Positions 35,201 through 48,081 of a stretch of DNA of 64,000 nucleotides are shown piece after piece (positions within the stretch are counted from its first letter, which is position 1; every line of letters begins with the position of its first letter). Both the position numbers and the translations under genes were made by a program. Under the pieces are notes generated by a model. The model had not been told where the DNA came from. It did no database searches and saw only the letters and a program-made list of their open reading frames with translations. Source of the DNA: Saussurea involucrata (Eukaryota; Streptophyta; Magnoliopsida; Asterales; Asteraceae); NCBI GenBank assembly GCA_033807775.1, contig CM066321.1, positions 253,940,422-254,004,421 of the forward strand, read 5' to 3'.

Positions 35201-35616
35201 TATTGCGTTACACTCATCCTCAAAAGTGTCATCACTCTCAGAATCGGAGTGCTCACTCTCATTCCCCACTGTGGCCACTGTATCAAATCCATGGGTACCA
35301 CAAATCGAACTCAAAGCAAAACAGTCTTCGGTTTCTATGTACTTAAGAGACTTGAAGACATTGAATGTTACCTCTTGGTCATTGACTCTCATAGTGAGTT
35401 CCCCTTTGTGCACATCGATCAAAGTACGTCCGGTTGCAAGAAACGGACGCCCTAAGATGATTAGGATGTCTTTATCGGCCTCATAATCGAGAATTAGAAA
35501 ATCGGCGGGGAAGATAAATTTATCCACTTGGACCAAAACGTCTTCTATTTTTCCTTTGGGGTAGGCAATGGATCGGTCGTCTAGTTGTAGTGTCACGGTT
35601 GTAGGTCTAGCCTCTC
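32224..35616 (-). pseudogene. A1 pol (protease C-part, RT, RNase H, integrase), broken
   Basis: In element order: post-protease linker (35596-34871); reverse transcriptase with GWRICMDYRQLN, LDGYSGYNQI, FRRMPFGLCNAPATFQRCM and the VFMDDF form of the active-site box (34871-34356); RNase H (FEVIYDSSEWAVGAVLG, VHTDHAAIKYL); integrase with zinc-binding ELLQKSC..CEQCQRTGN and core WGIDVMGPFP, DEGTHFVNK, YHPQTNGLAE, ending at 32224. Lesions: frame changes near 34871-34900, at the A7 run 34376-34382 and at the A6 run 33236-33241; in-frame TAA at 34055-34057. The protease half is separated by C1. It is non-functional as read, though two shifts are in homopolymers. Confidence 0.88.
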
Positions 35617-36581
35617 TGTTGATCCAAACCCTCAGTGATTTGATAATGACCCTCTCTTATATACTTAGTGAAAATTGTAAGTAAACAATATGTATCAGAG
35701 TTTCACTATCGCTGATAAGTACTAAGATCTTCCAGTACCGCTGATAGGAACTCTCACTCTTTAGATTAAACATTCAGCGAAACTGTTCACCATAATACTC
35801 TGAGTCTGTTCAGTACTTATGGTGATCGCTGATAAGTTAGTTGTTTACTTATGATCCCTGAAGACAAGTTTCACGTCAACATAGGTTCTACGCTGAAGTC
35901 GAAGATCAAGCTCAAGAACCAGCGACAAGTCTCCTAATGAACTGATGCGGATCAGCGAAGACTCAGATTTGTCCAATCAACGTGAAGTATCAAGTACAAG
36001 ACTTCAGCTATCGCTGAACTCTATCATTCACTGATGAAGAATGATAGATCGCTGAATCAACGAAAAGCTGATCATGAAGTCCTCCGTACAAAGTATTTTT
36101 GTCTTAACCACCCTTGCACGACTCCGTACGATATGTCAGAAAAGAACCTCCTTATTGTCTGAATTCGTACAACCACTCTGATACTACACTGTTCAAACAT
36201 GCGGCTACTAAGGTTGTCAACAAAGGTCAATGACATGCAACCATTCAGCTGCTGCCACGTGTAAAGTGTAAACTGCAATGCATTAAATGCATGCAGTATA
36301 TAAGAAGAAGAACCCACTTCATTTTGAAGTAACTTGCTAACTCTGGACAAGTTCATCCTTCTTATCTTGAGATAGGTTATTATTAGTAATTTCCTTCTCC
36401 TTCTTAGTGCAAGAAACTTAGTGTTCCAACTTGTTTAGATTTAGGTTTATCCTTAATCTTGTTTCCGCAACAAGCTGTAAATTGTTAATGATTTATCAAT
36501 AAACAATTTAGAAAAGTAAAATCTGTGTGTTTGTATTCAACCCCCCCTTCTACAAACTTGTATAGCCCTTCGGGACCAACA
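35617..36581 (+). repeat. C1 5' LTR
   Basis: 965 bp. A putative core promoter is visible: G-box CACGTG at 36256-36261 and TATATAA at 36297-36303. Many tcagcga/cgctgat words recur in the LTR and throughout the element. Confidence 0.95.
36256..36303 (+). promoter_or_regulatory. C1 LTR promoter elements
   Basis: CACGTG (36256-36261) followed 36 bp later by TATATAA (36297-36303). The 3' LTR repeats both at 51485 and 51526. Transcription would start about 30 bp beyond the TATA box, in the last third of the LTR. Confidence 0.55.
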
Positions 36582-36583
36582 AG

Positions 36584-36595
36584 TGGTATCAGAGC
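36584..36595 (+). promoter_or_regulatory. C1 primer-binding site
   Basis: TGGTATCAGAGC, complementary to the 3' end of initiator tRNA-Met, 2 nt after the 5' LTR. Confidence 0.9.
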
Positions 36596-36664
36596 AGATT
36601 TGTTTAAACTCATAAACAAGATCTAATCTATACTAAGATTTCTCTTCCTTGCTATATCTGAAAA

Positions 36665-39600
36665 ATGGCTACCAACACAAACACAAATTACATCGACAAT
36701 GGTTCTCTTGCAAAACCCCCTAGATTCTCCAGAGATAATTTTAATCTATGGAAAAATAGGATGACTCTCTTCTTAGAAGGTGTAGACCCTACTATGCCTT
36801 ATTATCTTGAAAACGGCCCATTTATTCCTGTAAGAATTGATGCCGCAGTACCTGCCGTTGAGAATAGACCTGCTATTCCAGAAAGGCTGGTACCTAAAGA
36901 AGTTCATACGTGGACTGACGAAGATAAGAAGAAAGTGGCTATCGATACAAAAGCCAGATCCATACTATCCATGGCTCTTCCTGACGAAGTCTACCATTCC
37001 GTCATGAACCTGAAATCCTCAAAAGCCATGTGGGACACAATATGTGTTCAGTATGAAGGTACTGCTGAAGTCCAGGACTCTCGAAAGATCAACCTGGTAA
37101 GACAGTATGAAAGTTTCATTTGTGGTAAGAATGAGACTCTCTCTGAAGTTCACCAATGTTTTAATTGCTTAATAATAGATCTGAAAACTGTTGGTAAGGA
37201 ATATTCTAACTTTGAAGTGCTGACAAAGTTTCTAGAATGTTTACCTGAAAGCTGGGACAGTTATTCTATGTGTCTCAAGCTGTCAAAAGATCTAAGATCA
37301 ATGACCCTTGCTACCTTATATGGCACGATGCTGAATCATGAGCAATCAAGCCATCTTAAGAAGAATCTTGTAAAAGATTCCAAAAGCACCCCTGTTGCTT
37401 TAATCTCAGAGGAACCTTCTACTCAGCGACCCTCGGTCACTATCACTGAGTTAGAGAGTAACTCTGAAAGGTCATCAGATTCTGACTCTTCAGATGATGA
37501 TGAATCTTTGGCTCTCCTAACTAAAAAGTTCAGGAGATTCGCCAAAAAGAAAATGTTCAGAATGAACAAACCTCTTTCAATAACTGATAAGCCAAGATCA
37601 CCAGCTACTGTTGATAAGGCTACTGCTACTTGTTTTAACTGCGAAAAGATTGGACATTTCGCTAACGAGTGCAGGTCTAAGAAAGTATCGAGAAACTCAG
37701 CGTTTCCCAAGAAATCCTTTATTCCCAGGAATAAAGAAGACAAATATTCTAAGCTGAAAGAAAAATATGCAAAGCTGAAAAGCTTCAAGAAGAAAGGCAA
37801 AGGCCTGATGGTTTACGATTAGGCTGCTTCTGAAGAAGAAGAATCATCATCTGATTCTGAGGATGATGAAGCCGATCTCTGTCTTATGGCAAAGATTGAA
37901 GATGAGGAAGAAAGTTCAGACATTCCCTCTACTTCAACATCTGCAATTCAGGTATCACCTTCCTTCTTCACAAATATTGCAAATATTGATGAAGCTGATA
38001 GTCTCCGCAAAATCGATCTATTGACTAGAAGTTTATATGAAGCCATGAATGGCAAAACAATAGTTGAAAACCAAAACCTTGATCTCGCTGAACAGCTTAA
38101 AAACTGTCACCTTCAAATAGAAAAGCTTTCTAAAATTCAAGAAGATTTTAAAGATCAAGTGCATTTAAATCAGCTAGTCAAGATCGAACGAGCAGAAGCT
38201 ATTGCTGCTTTGAAAGCTGAAAAAGCTACTGTTGAAGGATGGTGTAACTCTTCAACAAAGATCACTGAGATAATTAAGTCTCAGATACCCCTGAGTGATA
38301 AACGTGGTCTTGGTTACAAATATGAAACTAAAGAACCAACCACTGGTCGTTCCATGCTCTTATTTGGAACTTTCGTATCCTCAGTCGCTGACACTTCATC
38401 TTCTCAATGTTCGTCCTCTAGACCGCCTATCCCTGAGGAAATCTCTGCCCCTTCAAAAGGTAAAGAGAAAATGGTTTATCCAAAACCTACCTCTGTCTTT
38501 AAAGATAAAGGTAAAGGAATTGCATTGAACCAAAATCCTCAGAAGGGTACTTTAGTACCAAAGTTGAATGCTTCCAAAGCTTTAGTGATTTATTCCTCTG
38601 GATCAAGGAATCAGATCTCTGGATCTACTCAGCGTGGGTCTATTCAGCGATCTACTCCTAGACTCAGAGTGGATGTCCTTGGTAAGAAATCTGAAGAACT
38701 AAATGTTCCTCCCATTTTGAAAGCCAAAAGCTTATTTGGTGCTGGTCCTTCTAATTCAAAATCAAAAGCTCAGCATTCAAATGGTCCTAGAACTACTTTT
38801 AGTTATAGGAAATGTTATCACTGTGGACTCACTGATCATATTGCTAGTAAGTTCCCCACAACCACCGAAGCTGATAAGATAGCTAAGGTGAAAATTGCCC
38901 CGAAGGCAAAGAAGACCACTGAGGTTAAGAAATTAACCAAAGTGAAGACTGACAAAGCTGAATCTTCAAATGCTGCGAAGATTGCTGAACCTTCCATTCC
39001 AACTACTTCCACTGACAAACGCGTACACATGGTTAAGTGGGTTCCCAAGAAAAACTAATCTTCCTTTGTGATGCAGGTTCAGAAGGGTATCTGGTATCTC
39101 GATAGCGGATGCTCTAGACACATGACTGGAAAGAAAAGCCTGCTCGCTGAATACAAGGAAGAGAAGGGTCCCTCTGTGACCTTCGGTGGAAATGGAAAAG
39201 GACATACCCGAGGGTTTGGTGTACTCTCTAATGGTACAACCACCTTCAGAAGAGTCGCATATGTTGAAGGGCTGAAGCATAATCTTCTAAGCATCAGTCA
39301 GCTTTGCGACAAGGATAACAAAGTAATCTTTACTAAGGAATCCTGCATTGTCACTGACAAAAAGGAGAAGATAGCTCTCAGCGGTTATCGTTTGAAAAAT
39401 GTTTATGTAATAAACATGGACTCAACAACCACGGAGAACTTCTGTTTCTTCTCAAAAGCCTCATCTGATGTCAACTGGCTATGGCATAAGAGGCTCTCTC
39501 ATCTGAATTTTAAGACACTGAACACTCTTTCTTCAAAAGAGTTGGTTACTGGTCTACCTCAACACTTATACGCCAAAGAATCTCTATGTTCAGCGTGTGA

Positions 39601-42348
39601 AAAAGGGAAGCAGACCAAAGCAAGCTTTAAGTCAAAGCAAGTTTCCTCAGTGTCATCTCCTCTACAACTACTTCATATGGATTTGTTTGGCCCTGTTAAC
39701 AAACAATCCATCGCTGGAAAGAAATATACACTGGTCATAGTTGATGAATTCTCTCGTTATACATGGGTTATGTTTCTCCGTTCCAAGAGTGACACCCCTG
39801 AAGAACTCATCACCTTTGTTCGGAAGATGGAAACCCTGAACAATTTGACCGTTCGCTCAATAAGGAGTGATCATGGGACTGAATTCAAAAACAGTTCTCT
39901 TGATTCTTTCTTTGAGAGTAAGGGTATTTCTCACAACTTTTCTTCAGTGAGAACATCGCAACAAAATGGAGTCGCTGAAAGAAGAAATAGAACAATTATT
40001 GAAGCTGCACGTTCAATGCTCATCGATTCTCACCTGCCTACTCAGTTTTGGGCAGAAGCTGTCAACACCGCTTGTTTTATGCAAAACAGGTCACTGATAG
40101 TCAAAAGATTCAATAAAACAGCCTATGAATTTTTTCATGGGAGAAAGCCTTCAATCAGCTTTCTTCACATCTTTGGATGTCAGTGTTTCATACTGAACAA
40201 CAGAGATGCCCTTGGAAAGTTTGATCCTAAGGCTGATGATGGAATCTTTCTTGGATACTCCTCAGTTTCCAAAGCCTTCAAAGTCTTCAATCGAAGAAGA
40301 CAAACTGTTGAATAAACAATTCACGTCACGTTTGACGAATCCCGTTCAACGAACTCTAAACCGAATGCTGACACTGAAGAACTGAATCAATGGATGTTTT
40401 CTCATCTTGGTGATTCAGAAGATATTCCCACTCCTCGTGCTCACACAGTTGAAGATGATGGTCCTACTATCATTCCAGATATGCAGAATAGTGAAGCTGA
40501 AACATCATGGGTCTCAGCTGTTTCTATAAACAGTATACCTGCTTCTGAACCAAATGTCTCAGACATTCCATCTACTTCTCAGCAATCAGTAAATATAATG
40601 ACAACTGCATCCATTCCTCTCTTGGCTGATACTCCAGACGTCGCTGAAGCCTCATCTTCAACTCCTCCAGTTCAGGTTGAGTCAGCGTCTCACGCTCCGG
40701 CTCAGCGATGGACTATAAATCACCAATTGATCAAATTCTTGGTGATCCAAACGCTGGTATTCAGACTCGACGAAGTGCAGGTAATATTTGTTTATTTGTT
40801 AACTTTATTTCACTAACTGAACCAAAGAAAGTAGACGATGCCCTCAAAGATCCAAACTGGGCCAGCGCCATGCAAGAAGAGCTGACTGAATTCGAAAGAA
40901 ACAAAGTTTGGAAACTTGTTCGAAGACCAACTGATAAAACAGTGATAGGCACTAAATGGGTCTATCGAAACAAGTTGGACGAACATGGAACTGTAACCCG
41001 CAACAAGGCTCGTCTTGTTGCTCAGGGACACAGACAAAAGGAAGGCATAGATTATGACGAAACATTTGCTCCAGTAGCAAGATTAGAATCTATTCGTCTA
41101 TTCTTAGCATACGCTGTACACAAAAACTTCACAGTATATCAGATGGATGTTAAGTCAGCGTTTCTAAATGGAAAGCTGAATGAAGAAGTCTATGTGGAAC
41201 AACCTCCAGGATTCTCAGATCCTAAGCATCCAAGTTATGTTTATAAACCGGATAAGGCACTTTATGGCTTAAAGAAAGCTCCACGTGCATGGTATGACAC
41301 TCTTTCTACTTATCTCCATATTGAAAAACCTGAGCGAGGTAAAATCGACAAAACTCTATTTTTCAGGAAAGTAAAAGGTCATATCATTCTTGTTCAAATA
41401 TATGTTGATGATATTATATTTGGCTCTACTAACCCTGATCTTTGTACTCGTTTCGCTGATAGAATGAAAGATGAGTATAAGATGAGCATGATGGGTGAAC
41501 TAACATATTTCCTTGGTCTTCAGATAAAACAAAATGAAAAAAGAACTTTCATTAATCAGGGAAAGTATGTTAAAGATATGCTGAAGAAATTCGACTTAAC
41601 TGAAAGTTCAGCTATGAAAACCCCTATGGCACTACCGCTGACACTTGATAAGGATACTAAGGGTATTCCTGTTAATGTCACTTTGTACCGTGGGATGATC
41701 GGCTCTCTTTTGTATCTTACAGCTAGCCGACCCGATATTATGTTTGCAACATGCTTGTATGCACGATATCAAGCTGAACCTAAGATATCTCATATGAAAG
41801 CTGTAAAGCGATTTTTTCGATATCTTAAGGGTACAACGAATCTAGGTCTTTGGTATCCCAAAGACTCAGGATTCGATCTAATCGCCTATTCAGATAGTGA
41901 TTTTGCAGGTTGCAGAATGGATAGGAAAAGCACCACAGGAGGATGTCAGCTCCTGGGTGGAAAGCTGGTAAGTTGGACAAGTAAAAAGCAAAACTCAGTG
42001 TCCACATCTACAGCTGAAGCTGAGTATGTAGCCGCTGGAAGCTGCTGTTCTCAGGTCTTGTGGATGAGAAATCAACTACTGGACTATGACCTTCAGCTCT
42101 CAAATATTCTAATCTATTGCGACAGCACAAGTGCCATCGCTATAGCCAATAATCCAGTGCTACACTAAAAAACAAAACACATCGAAATCAGGTATCATTT
42201 TATCAGAGATCATGTGATGAATGGTGATATAGAACTTCACTTTATCCCAATTGATTATCAGTTAGCTGATCTGTTCACCAAACCTCTTGATGAGACAAGA
42301 TTCAACTTTCTCATCAGCGAGCTTGGAATGCTGAACTTTGAAGAATAA
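36665..42348 (+). pseudogene. C1 gag-pol, broken by four stops and a frameshift
   Basis: Starts MATNTNTNYIDNG. Gag with zinc knuckle CFNCEKIGHFANEC (~37630-37671); a second knuckle near 38815 has lost its last Cys (CYHCGLTDHIASKF). Protease WYLDSGCSRHMTG (39092); integrase HHCC and DDE core (LHMDLFGPV, IRSDHGTEFKN, QQNGVAERRNR; 39480-40020); RT with YQMDVKSAFLNG and YVDDIIFG (~41140-41430); RNase H (SDSDFAGC, TAEAEYVAA) to the stop at 42346-42348. In-frame stops: TAG 37820-37822 and TAAs at 39056-39058, 40313-40315 and 42166-42168. The frame changes near 40730 in a C run. The 39056 stop may be an inherited gag/pol boundary. As read this copy cannot make its own polyprotein. Confidence 0.92.
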
Positions 42349-43346
42349 AATCTTCAGCGGTTCACATTTGATCAGCGATACGATTATACAAACTCGTATA
42401 GCCTTCTGGATAAAATCAACTTGTATAACCTATTCTATCATCTTCTCTCTGAATAAACTTGATTCGCTGATATCAAGGTATGTTTTTCTCTCTATGACAA
42501 TCGCATGTAAATGCAAGATTTCAAAATAATTTTCATCGCTGAATATCTCTTCCTTATCAGCGATACTTTAAAATTTCTAAAAAACCTTCACTGATATTTC
42601 TAAAATCAGTGCTTCATGTTTTCAAAAGTGTCCCTGAGTTTTCAAAACCTCAGAGACAACCAAGAATATGAAAGGACAGTTGTGACGTCATTACAACGGA
42701 TAAGCTCTAGCACGTTCTTCTTTCTGACACACGTTTGCACGTTTCGTTTACTCGCCAATCAAATGAAAACACGTGTCCGTGTCATGATGAAAATCTCTTC
42801 CCGCTCAAGATTTTCTCTTTCTAAAATCTCTATATAAACAAATTCTTCGTTTATATTTTCCTTTTACGCGAACTTCTTCTCCAAGCAAAGAAAGGATTCA
42901 CTGTTGCATTTTGCTCTCGATATTTCAAGAACAACTGTTCATCTTCTTCAAACATCAAAGGTTAATATGTTCTTATTTTTTTACCAAATGCAAATAACTT
43001 GTTTCTGATCTTCTCATTGTTTTAACAAGATCAAACAAAAGAACTTCTTAAAAATGAAATCATTTTCTTTCATGATTTTATGAACACAACCATTTCATGG
43101 TTGTTCTTCAAGCTTAAATGCAAAAATCTTAAACTTGTTCTTCATTCGTTTTTCCAGAATCCCAATCTTCAAAGGAAACTAGAAAACAAGATTTTTATTG
43201 GTTTTCAAACAAGAAAAACCCTAATCTTCATTAAGACATTCTGTCTAAATGAAATGGACAAAATTCGAACCATCTTATTGAAAAACTCTTTCCTCATTAA
43301 GATTATTCTTATTTGTTAATCTTTGGTTGAACTGATAATACAGAAA
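42349..43346 (+). other. C1 spacer between pol and third ORF
   Basis: About 1 kb, non-coding. It contains an ACACGTGTCCG word near 42768 and a TATATAA at 42831-42837, which could be an internal promoter or leader for the third ORF. Confidence 0.5.
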
Positions 43347-46300
43347 ATGGCATCTTCTGACATTCCCAAGAACACCAACGCTGAAAACACTACTGCTGAT
43401 GGTACTGCTGAGGAAATGGAAATCCTCAAGCCTCCTGAGGTCAAGTTCTATCTTGACAAACTGGATTGGACTAAGGTAAACAACCTTTATGCGCTTCTCG
43501 AGTTTCCTCCTCGAAAGCAAGTCACACATCTAGATGATGCTGTGAAATTCCTCAAGAATTGCTGCATCTCCACAGCCCTGACCATAACCCCTCCCGCACA
43601 TCAGCTTTTGTTATCACAATTCTGGTACTCTGCCAGACACTCTCAGTTACCATCAGCCAAAGACCCCTCCAAAACAATTGACTGCATCCTCTACGATATC
43701 GAATATGGCACCATGAAGATCACCCCTGCCATCATTCGCAAAGCCCTCAGCCTTCCCATCGCAACCAAAGAAAAACCCTTCGTTCCCCTCCCTGACCCCA
43801 AGAAAAACTCAGACAGGGAAGCCATCATTGCATTCTTTGATGCAATGGGGTATGTATGGGAAACTGGAAGGGATATGAAGCCCGAGAAGAAGCTGACCAT
43901 TATAAAGAAATCGAAAATGCCCAGCGAGATGAATTTCATCTTCGCTCATCTGATCAGCTGCATGACTGCCAAGAGCGGCTCCTCTGACCAAGCTGCTAAA
44001 CCTCAGCAAGCAATGGGATATGCATTGCTGAAAGGTCTACATATAGACTGGGCATCGATCATCTATGATGACCTGGTACTTAGAGTGGACACCGTCGCTG
44101 ACAGACCTCCATGGGTTCCGTATCCTCGATTCATCAGCGCCATATTCCAAAAAGGTCTGAAGGACAGCTATCCTCAAGAGGGTGACCTGAAGCTTTCTCA
44201 GGTTGGCCCTAAGATACTCGACTTCAAACCAGTGGCGAATGAGGTATGTCTTTCTACACTCTTAACTCTTCTAAATCCTTCTACTTTTTCTACTTCTGCA
44301 GCTCCTTCAGCGGACAAACCCACCGCTGATACCCCCGCTGCAACCTCCATTCCTCTTAAAAGGAAACATTCTGACACCCAACTTGGTTCCAAAAGAACTA
44401 AGAAAACCAAGGAGCAACCCAAGCAATCTATTGCTAAAGACTCCTCAGCTCCTCCTGTTCAGCTGAAGGAAAGTTCAGTGGTACGCTCTGCCACAGCTAA
44501 AAAAGCCACCCCTTCTATCCAAACTTCAGCATCTCTAAACGCTGAGGTTACAAATTTGGAAACTACCCAACCTCCCTCAGTCTCTCAAAATACTGATGAA
44601 GTGATTCTCAGCGAATCCAACGCTGAACTCAGTAACCAACCTCCATTCTTACCCTTCGCTTCTCCCTCCACTCATTTGGACAAAACTCCAGTTATCACTG
44701 AAGCACCTATCATTCCTCCAGAAGCTAAAGAAAATACTCTTCAAGGAGTGATGGGCATAGGACCTGCAGAGCTGACCATACGTCCACGTACTCTCGCTGA
44801 CGATATGGAACTTTACTCAGGAACCCATGATTTTGATGAATTCACCAATCCTCCTGCAGGTACTCACCAACCCCTATACACTGTTACTAAACCCCAAACT
44901 TCTGAGCTTTCCTCTGTTCACAAGTTTTTATATGTTACAGGTCCTAATTTGGGAGACATCAACGCGTCTCTGAAGACAGTAGAGACAAAGCTGACAGGTC
45001 TCACGTCTACTCTTTCCGGCAACTCTTCAGCTGTCACAACCGCTGGAGAGAATCTTTTAAAGCTTACAACCGAAGTCAGAAAGAATGCCTCCAAAGCTGA
45101 TGTAGAGAAGGTTGATAAATCACTCGGTGATTTTGCCAAAGTTCTAGCTGACATCTACACAGACTACCTCGACATCAAGAAATCAGTTGACACCATGTCC
45201 AGCGAAGTCACAACGCTGAAGACATCGGTTGGCACACTCGAAGGTGATTTGTCTGCTGTAAAGGCTGATGTCAGTTCAGTAAAAACTGACATGAGTTCTA
45301 TGAAAACTGATGTCAACACAATGAAGAATGACATCACCTCTATTCAGACTTTGTTGCAGCAGATCCTGACCAACACGACTGCCCCTGCACCTGCCCCTGT
45401 ACCTCCATCTTTTACTACGGCGGATCGTGCTGAACTTGTGAAGATCAATCCTAGTATTTCTGACATAGAAAACATATTATCAGCGATTGAAATGTATATA
45501 GGGATCCCTGGCCAAGAAGACAGGGAAACCACATGAGCTGCTGAATCTTCTCATTCCTCCCCCAGTCATCATGAAAAAGAGGGGGAGAAGAGCGCTGAAG
45601 ACCTTTCCAAGAGCGCTGAAGACCTTTCCCATGATGAATCTATCAGGGGAGAGAAGAATGAAGACCTCACCTTCACTGAAGAGGGTGAGAAGACTATTGA
45701 AGCTGAAGCAGCTGCTGGACCTCAGGGAGATGAAAACCCTGAGGGAACCGATAAGCTTACCTCTGTTTCTGAGGGGGAGCAACTCGAAGAAGAAGCTGAA
45801 GAATCTGAGTCTGAAGCTGAAGATGAAGAAGCCATCGACTTGTCTGATGCTGAACCATCCTCTTCTCCAAAGAACGATGATGACGAAGATGACGATGATG
45901 ACGAGTCTTTTATCGTCAAGCCTGCTCAGAGAACTAAAGCTCTTAAAGGGATTCTGATAAATGAACCTTCAGGGGAGCGGACAAAGACAAAGCCATCAGC
46001 ATCTGAAGCTGACAAAGGCAAAGGAAAAGGTGTCGCTGAAGATGAAAATCTGATGATCTTGCGTAACAAGCCGGTTTGTCAGGTACATTAATCTTACACA
46101 AAATCCCTCCTCTATACACTTTATCAGTTCTCTACCTCCGAAAACCTCTATACACAATCCCATTCTTTCCATCTCTGTTCTACCCATGTTCTTACTTGTA
46201 AGATCGCTGCGTTTCAGCTAGTCCTTTCCCCTGTTTGAGGATATCGCTGAGGTTCCTACAGCTGCGACTTCATCAACAATAATCCTAGCTCCCATCGCTG

Positions 46301-47469
46301 AAGAAATAATCCCAGTCTTAGATTTAATCTATGAGACTGATGAACCTGAAGAACAGATGCTCTCTCACAAAAACAGACCTTCCTTGGCTCCTCAAAAGCT
46401 AAGTGAAGAGGATCAAGAAAAGAGAGATGCAATGATCAAGAGACTCGAAGATCAGCGAATCATTCTGAAGCGTGATCAACTTCCTTCCGTTCCTCCAAAG
46501 TTCAGAGTTTCCCAAAAGGAATACAAGGAACACCTCAGAGCTGAACGCTTAATCGCTGAAAGAAAGGAAGCCGAAGAAAAAGATAGAGAATACGCCATCA
46601 AGCTTACTCAACGATCAATAAAAGACCCCAAGCTGAAAAGAGTTCCCATTGATGTTCAACGTCAGCTATGGGATGATGCTCAAAAGATCGTTAGAGAAAA
46701 GACTAAGGTCTCTGACACGACTTTGGAATGGGCTAAACAAATGCTGACCTATCGATCTAGACCATCCAAAATCATCAAAGTAAACATCAGAGGAAGACTG
46801 TACGCCGACGTTCCTGTTGTTGAAGTGGATGTCTGCAGAGAAGACAAAACCAAGCAAACTTTCTATGCTGCTACCTTAGAAAAGTCTGGTCTCTCTGAAT
46901 GGTTAGAAACGAAATTAGCCATCCAGGGATCGCGCTCAAAGTTCAAAAGCCATGTCGAGAAGATCTTAAACAAACAGATCGATCTGCTTTCCTCTGCTGT
47001 GGATATTCCTCCTCTTCCTCCTCAACAAAGAAAAGTCTCTGCTAAGAAAAAGAAAGTCTCTGATTCAGGTCCTCCTATACGGAATGAAACAGGTATTGGT
47101 TTCTCTCGTGCTGAAGTTCTTGGCCCTGATGCTGATCTCTCAGCGCTTGACACCTCCCTGCCACCTGGAGAAACTTTCATTCCTGGCACAGTTGTAAGTG
47201 ATCCATATGGTATATTCTTTCTAGACTACGATGGAAACCATCACTTTCAACGTATCTCTGAGCTCCACATCGCTCCCATCGAACAACTCAGAGATCTCTT
47301 ATACTGGTGTGAAGTTAGACGCGACATCAAAGCTAGACACCTGATGCCCTTGATTTTTGAAGAAGCTCTGAAGAAAAAGAATCAAGGAGTAGATGTCCCT
47401 GATTGGATGATTGCCACATCAATGACCCTTGATGAACAACTCATTAAGGAAGAACCTTTTGACGGATAG
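43347..47469 (+). pseudogene. C1 third ORF (env-like position), with a likely intron and one stop
   Basis: Starts MASSDIPKNTNAENTTADG at 43347. An N-terminal globular part (FYLDKLDWTKVNNLY, GYALLKGLHIDWASIIYDDL, PWVPYPRFISAIF), a Ser/Thr/Pro-rich middle, a heptad-like region with repeated K(A/T)DVSSVKTDMSSMKTDV-type units (~45200-45340), an acidic Glu/Asp/Ser tract, then a basic C-terminal part ending EEPFDG at 47469. An in-frame TGA at 45534-45536 interrupts it; the same frame continues to 46082. There CAG|GTACAT looks like a donor and GCTAG (46217-46221) an acceptor; a 139-nt intron (46083-46221) would join both parts in phase 0. No clear membrane segment. Its partner at 23602-27087 is a distant relative. 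The function is unknown. Confidence 0.7.
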
Positions 47470-47872
47470 GATCGCCTTGTAATTCTTTCTATCCTTATCT
47501 GTCTACATCTTTTGTACTTGTAATTTTATTCGCTGTACTTGTAATTTTTCCACTTCCCTCTGTAATCTTTACAATTGGTCTCATCTTGATTATGGATTTC
47601 TGATTCATACAGATCAATTTGTTGATTTTGAAGAATTTTTTTTAAAAAGTTCTGTTTACTATGGGGTTATCGAACTCATAGATGTGAGTGTTTTTAGTAG
47701 AAAACATTTCCAGAGAATGTGTTCAGAATCACATTTTGAGCAACCCTGCAAATTTTGGTTAAAAAAAATTCTGATTTTTAAGCAAGTTATGGTGATTTGA
47801 AGTTCAGAATGTTCTAAAATCACAAAATCCAAACATTTTTCTAAGGCATTTTCTCTGGATAGTTTTATCAGA
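47470..47872 (+). other. C1 3' non-coding, first part
   Basis: T-rich, non-coding; begins right after the third-ORF stop. No domain or repeat of note before the 21-bp array. Confidence 0.5.
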
Positions 47873-48045
47873 ATTCTGACTCTGTTACTCAGAAGTTCTG
47901 ACTCTACTACTCAGAATTCTGACTCTACTACTCAGAATTCTGACTCAACTAATCAGAATTCTGACTCTGATACTTAGAATTTTGAGCAAATGACTCAGAA
48001 TTCTGACTCTTCTAATCAGAATTCTGACTCAACTACTCAGAATTT
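47873..48045. repeat. 21-bp tandem repeat built on TCAGAATTCTGA palindrome
   Basis: About eight imperfect units of the form actcagaattctgactctac. The word TCAGAATTCTGA is a perfect 12-bp palindrome. Related words recur in the C2-type LTRs at 50122 and 62719. Confidence 0.88.
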
Positions 48046-48081
48046 GGATTTTTGATATCTAATGAGGAATCATCGTAGATG

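Noticed and set aside
36072..36356. Minus-strand frame in the C1 LTR, repeated at 51301-51585
   Set aside because: Present in both LTRs only because the LTRs are identical; no family, and it overlaps the promoter.
36584..36595. Possible tRNA-Met gene fragment
   Set aside because: Only the 12-nt primer-binding site is present; no cloverleaf around it.
43347..47469. True viral envelope gene in C1
   Set aside because: No signal peptide, transmembrane or fusion motif recognised; 'env-like' is only by position after pol.
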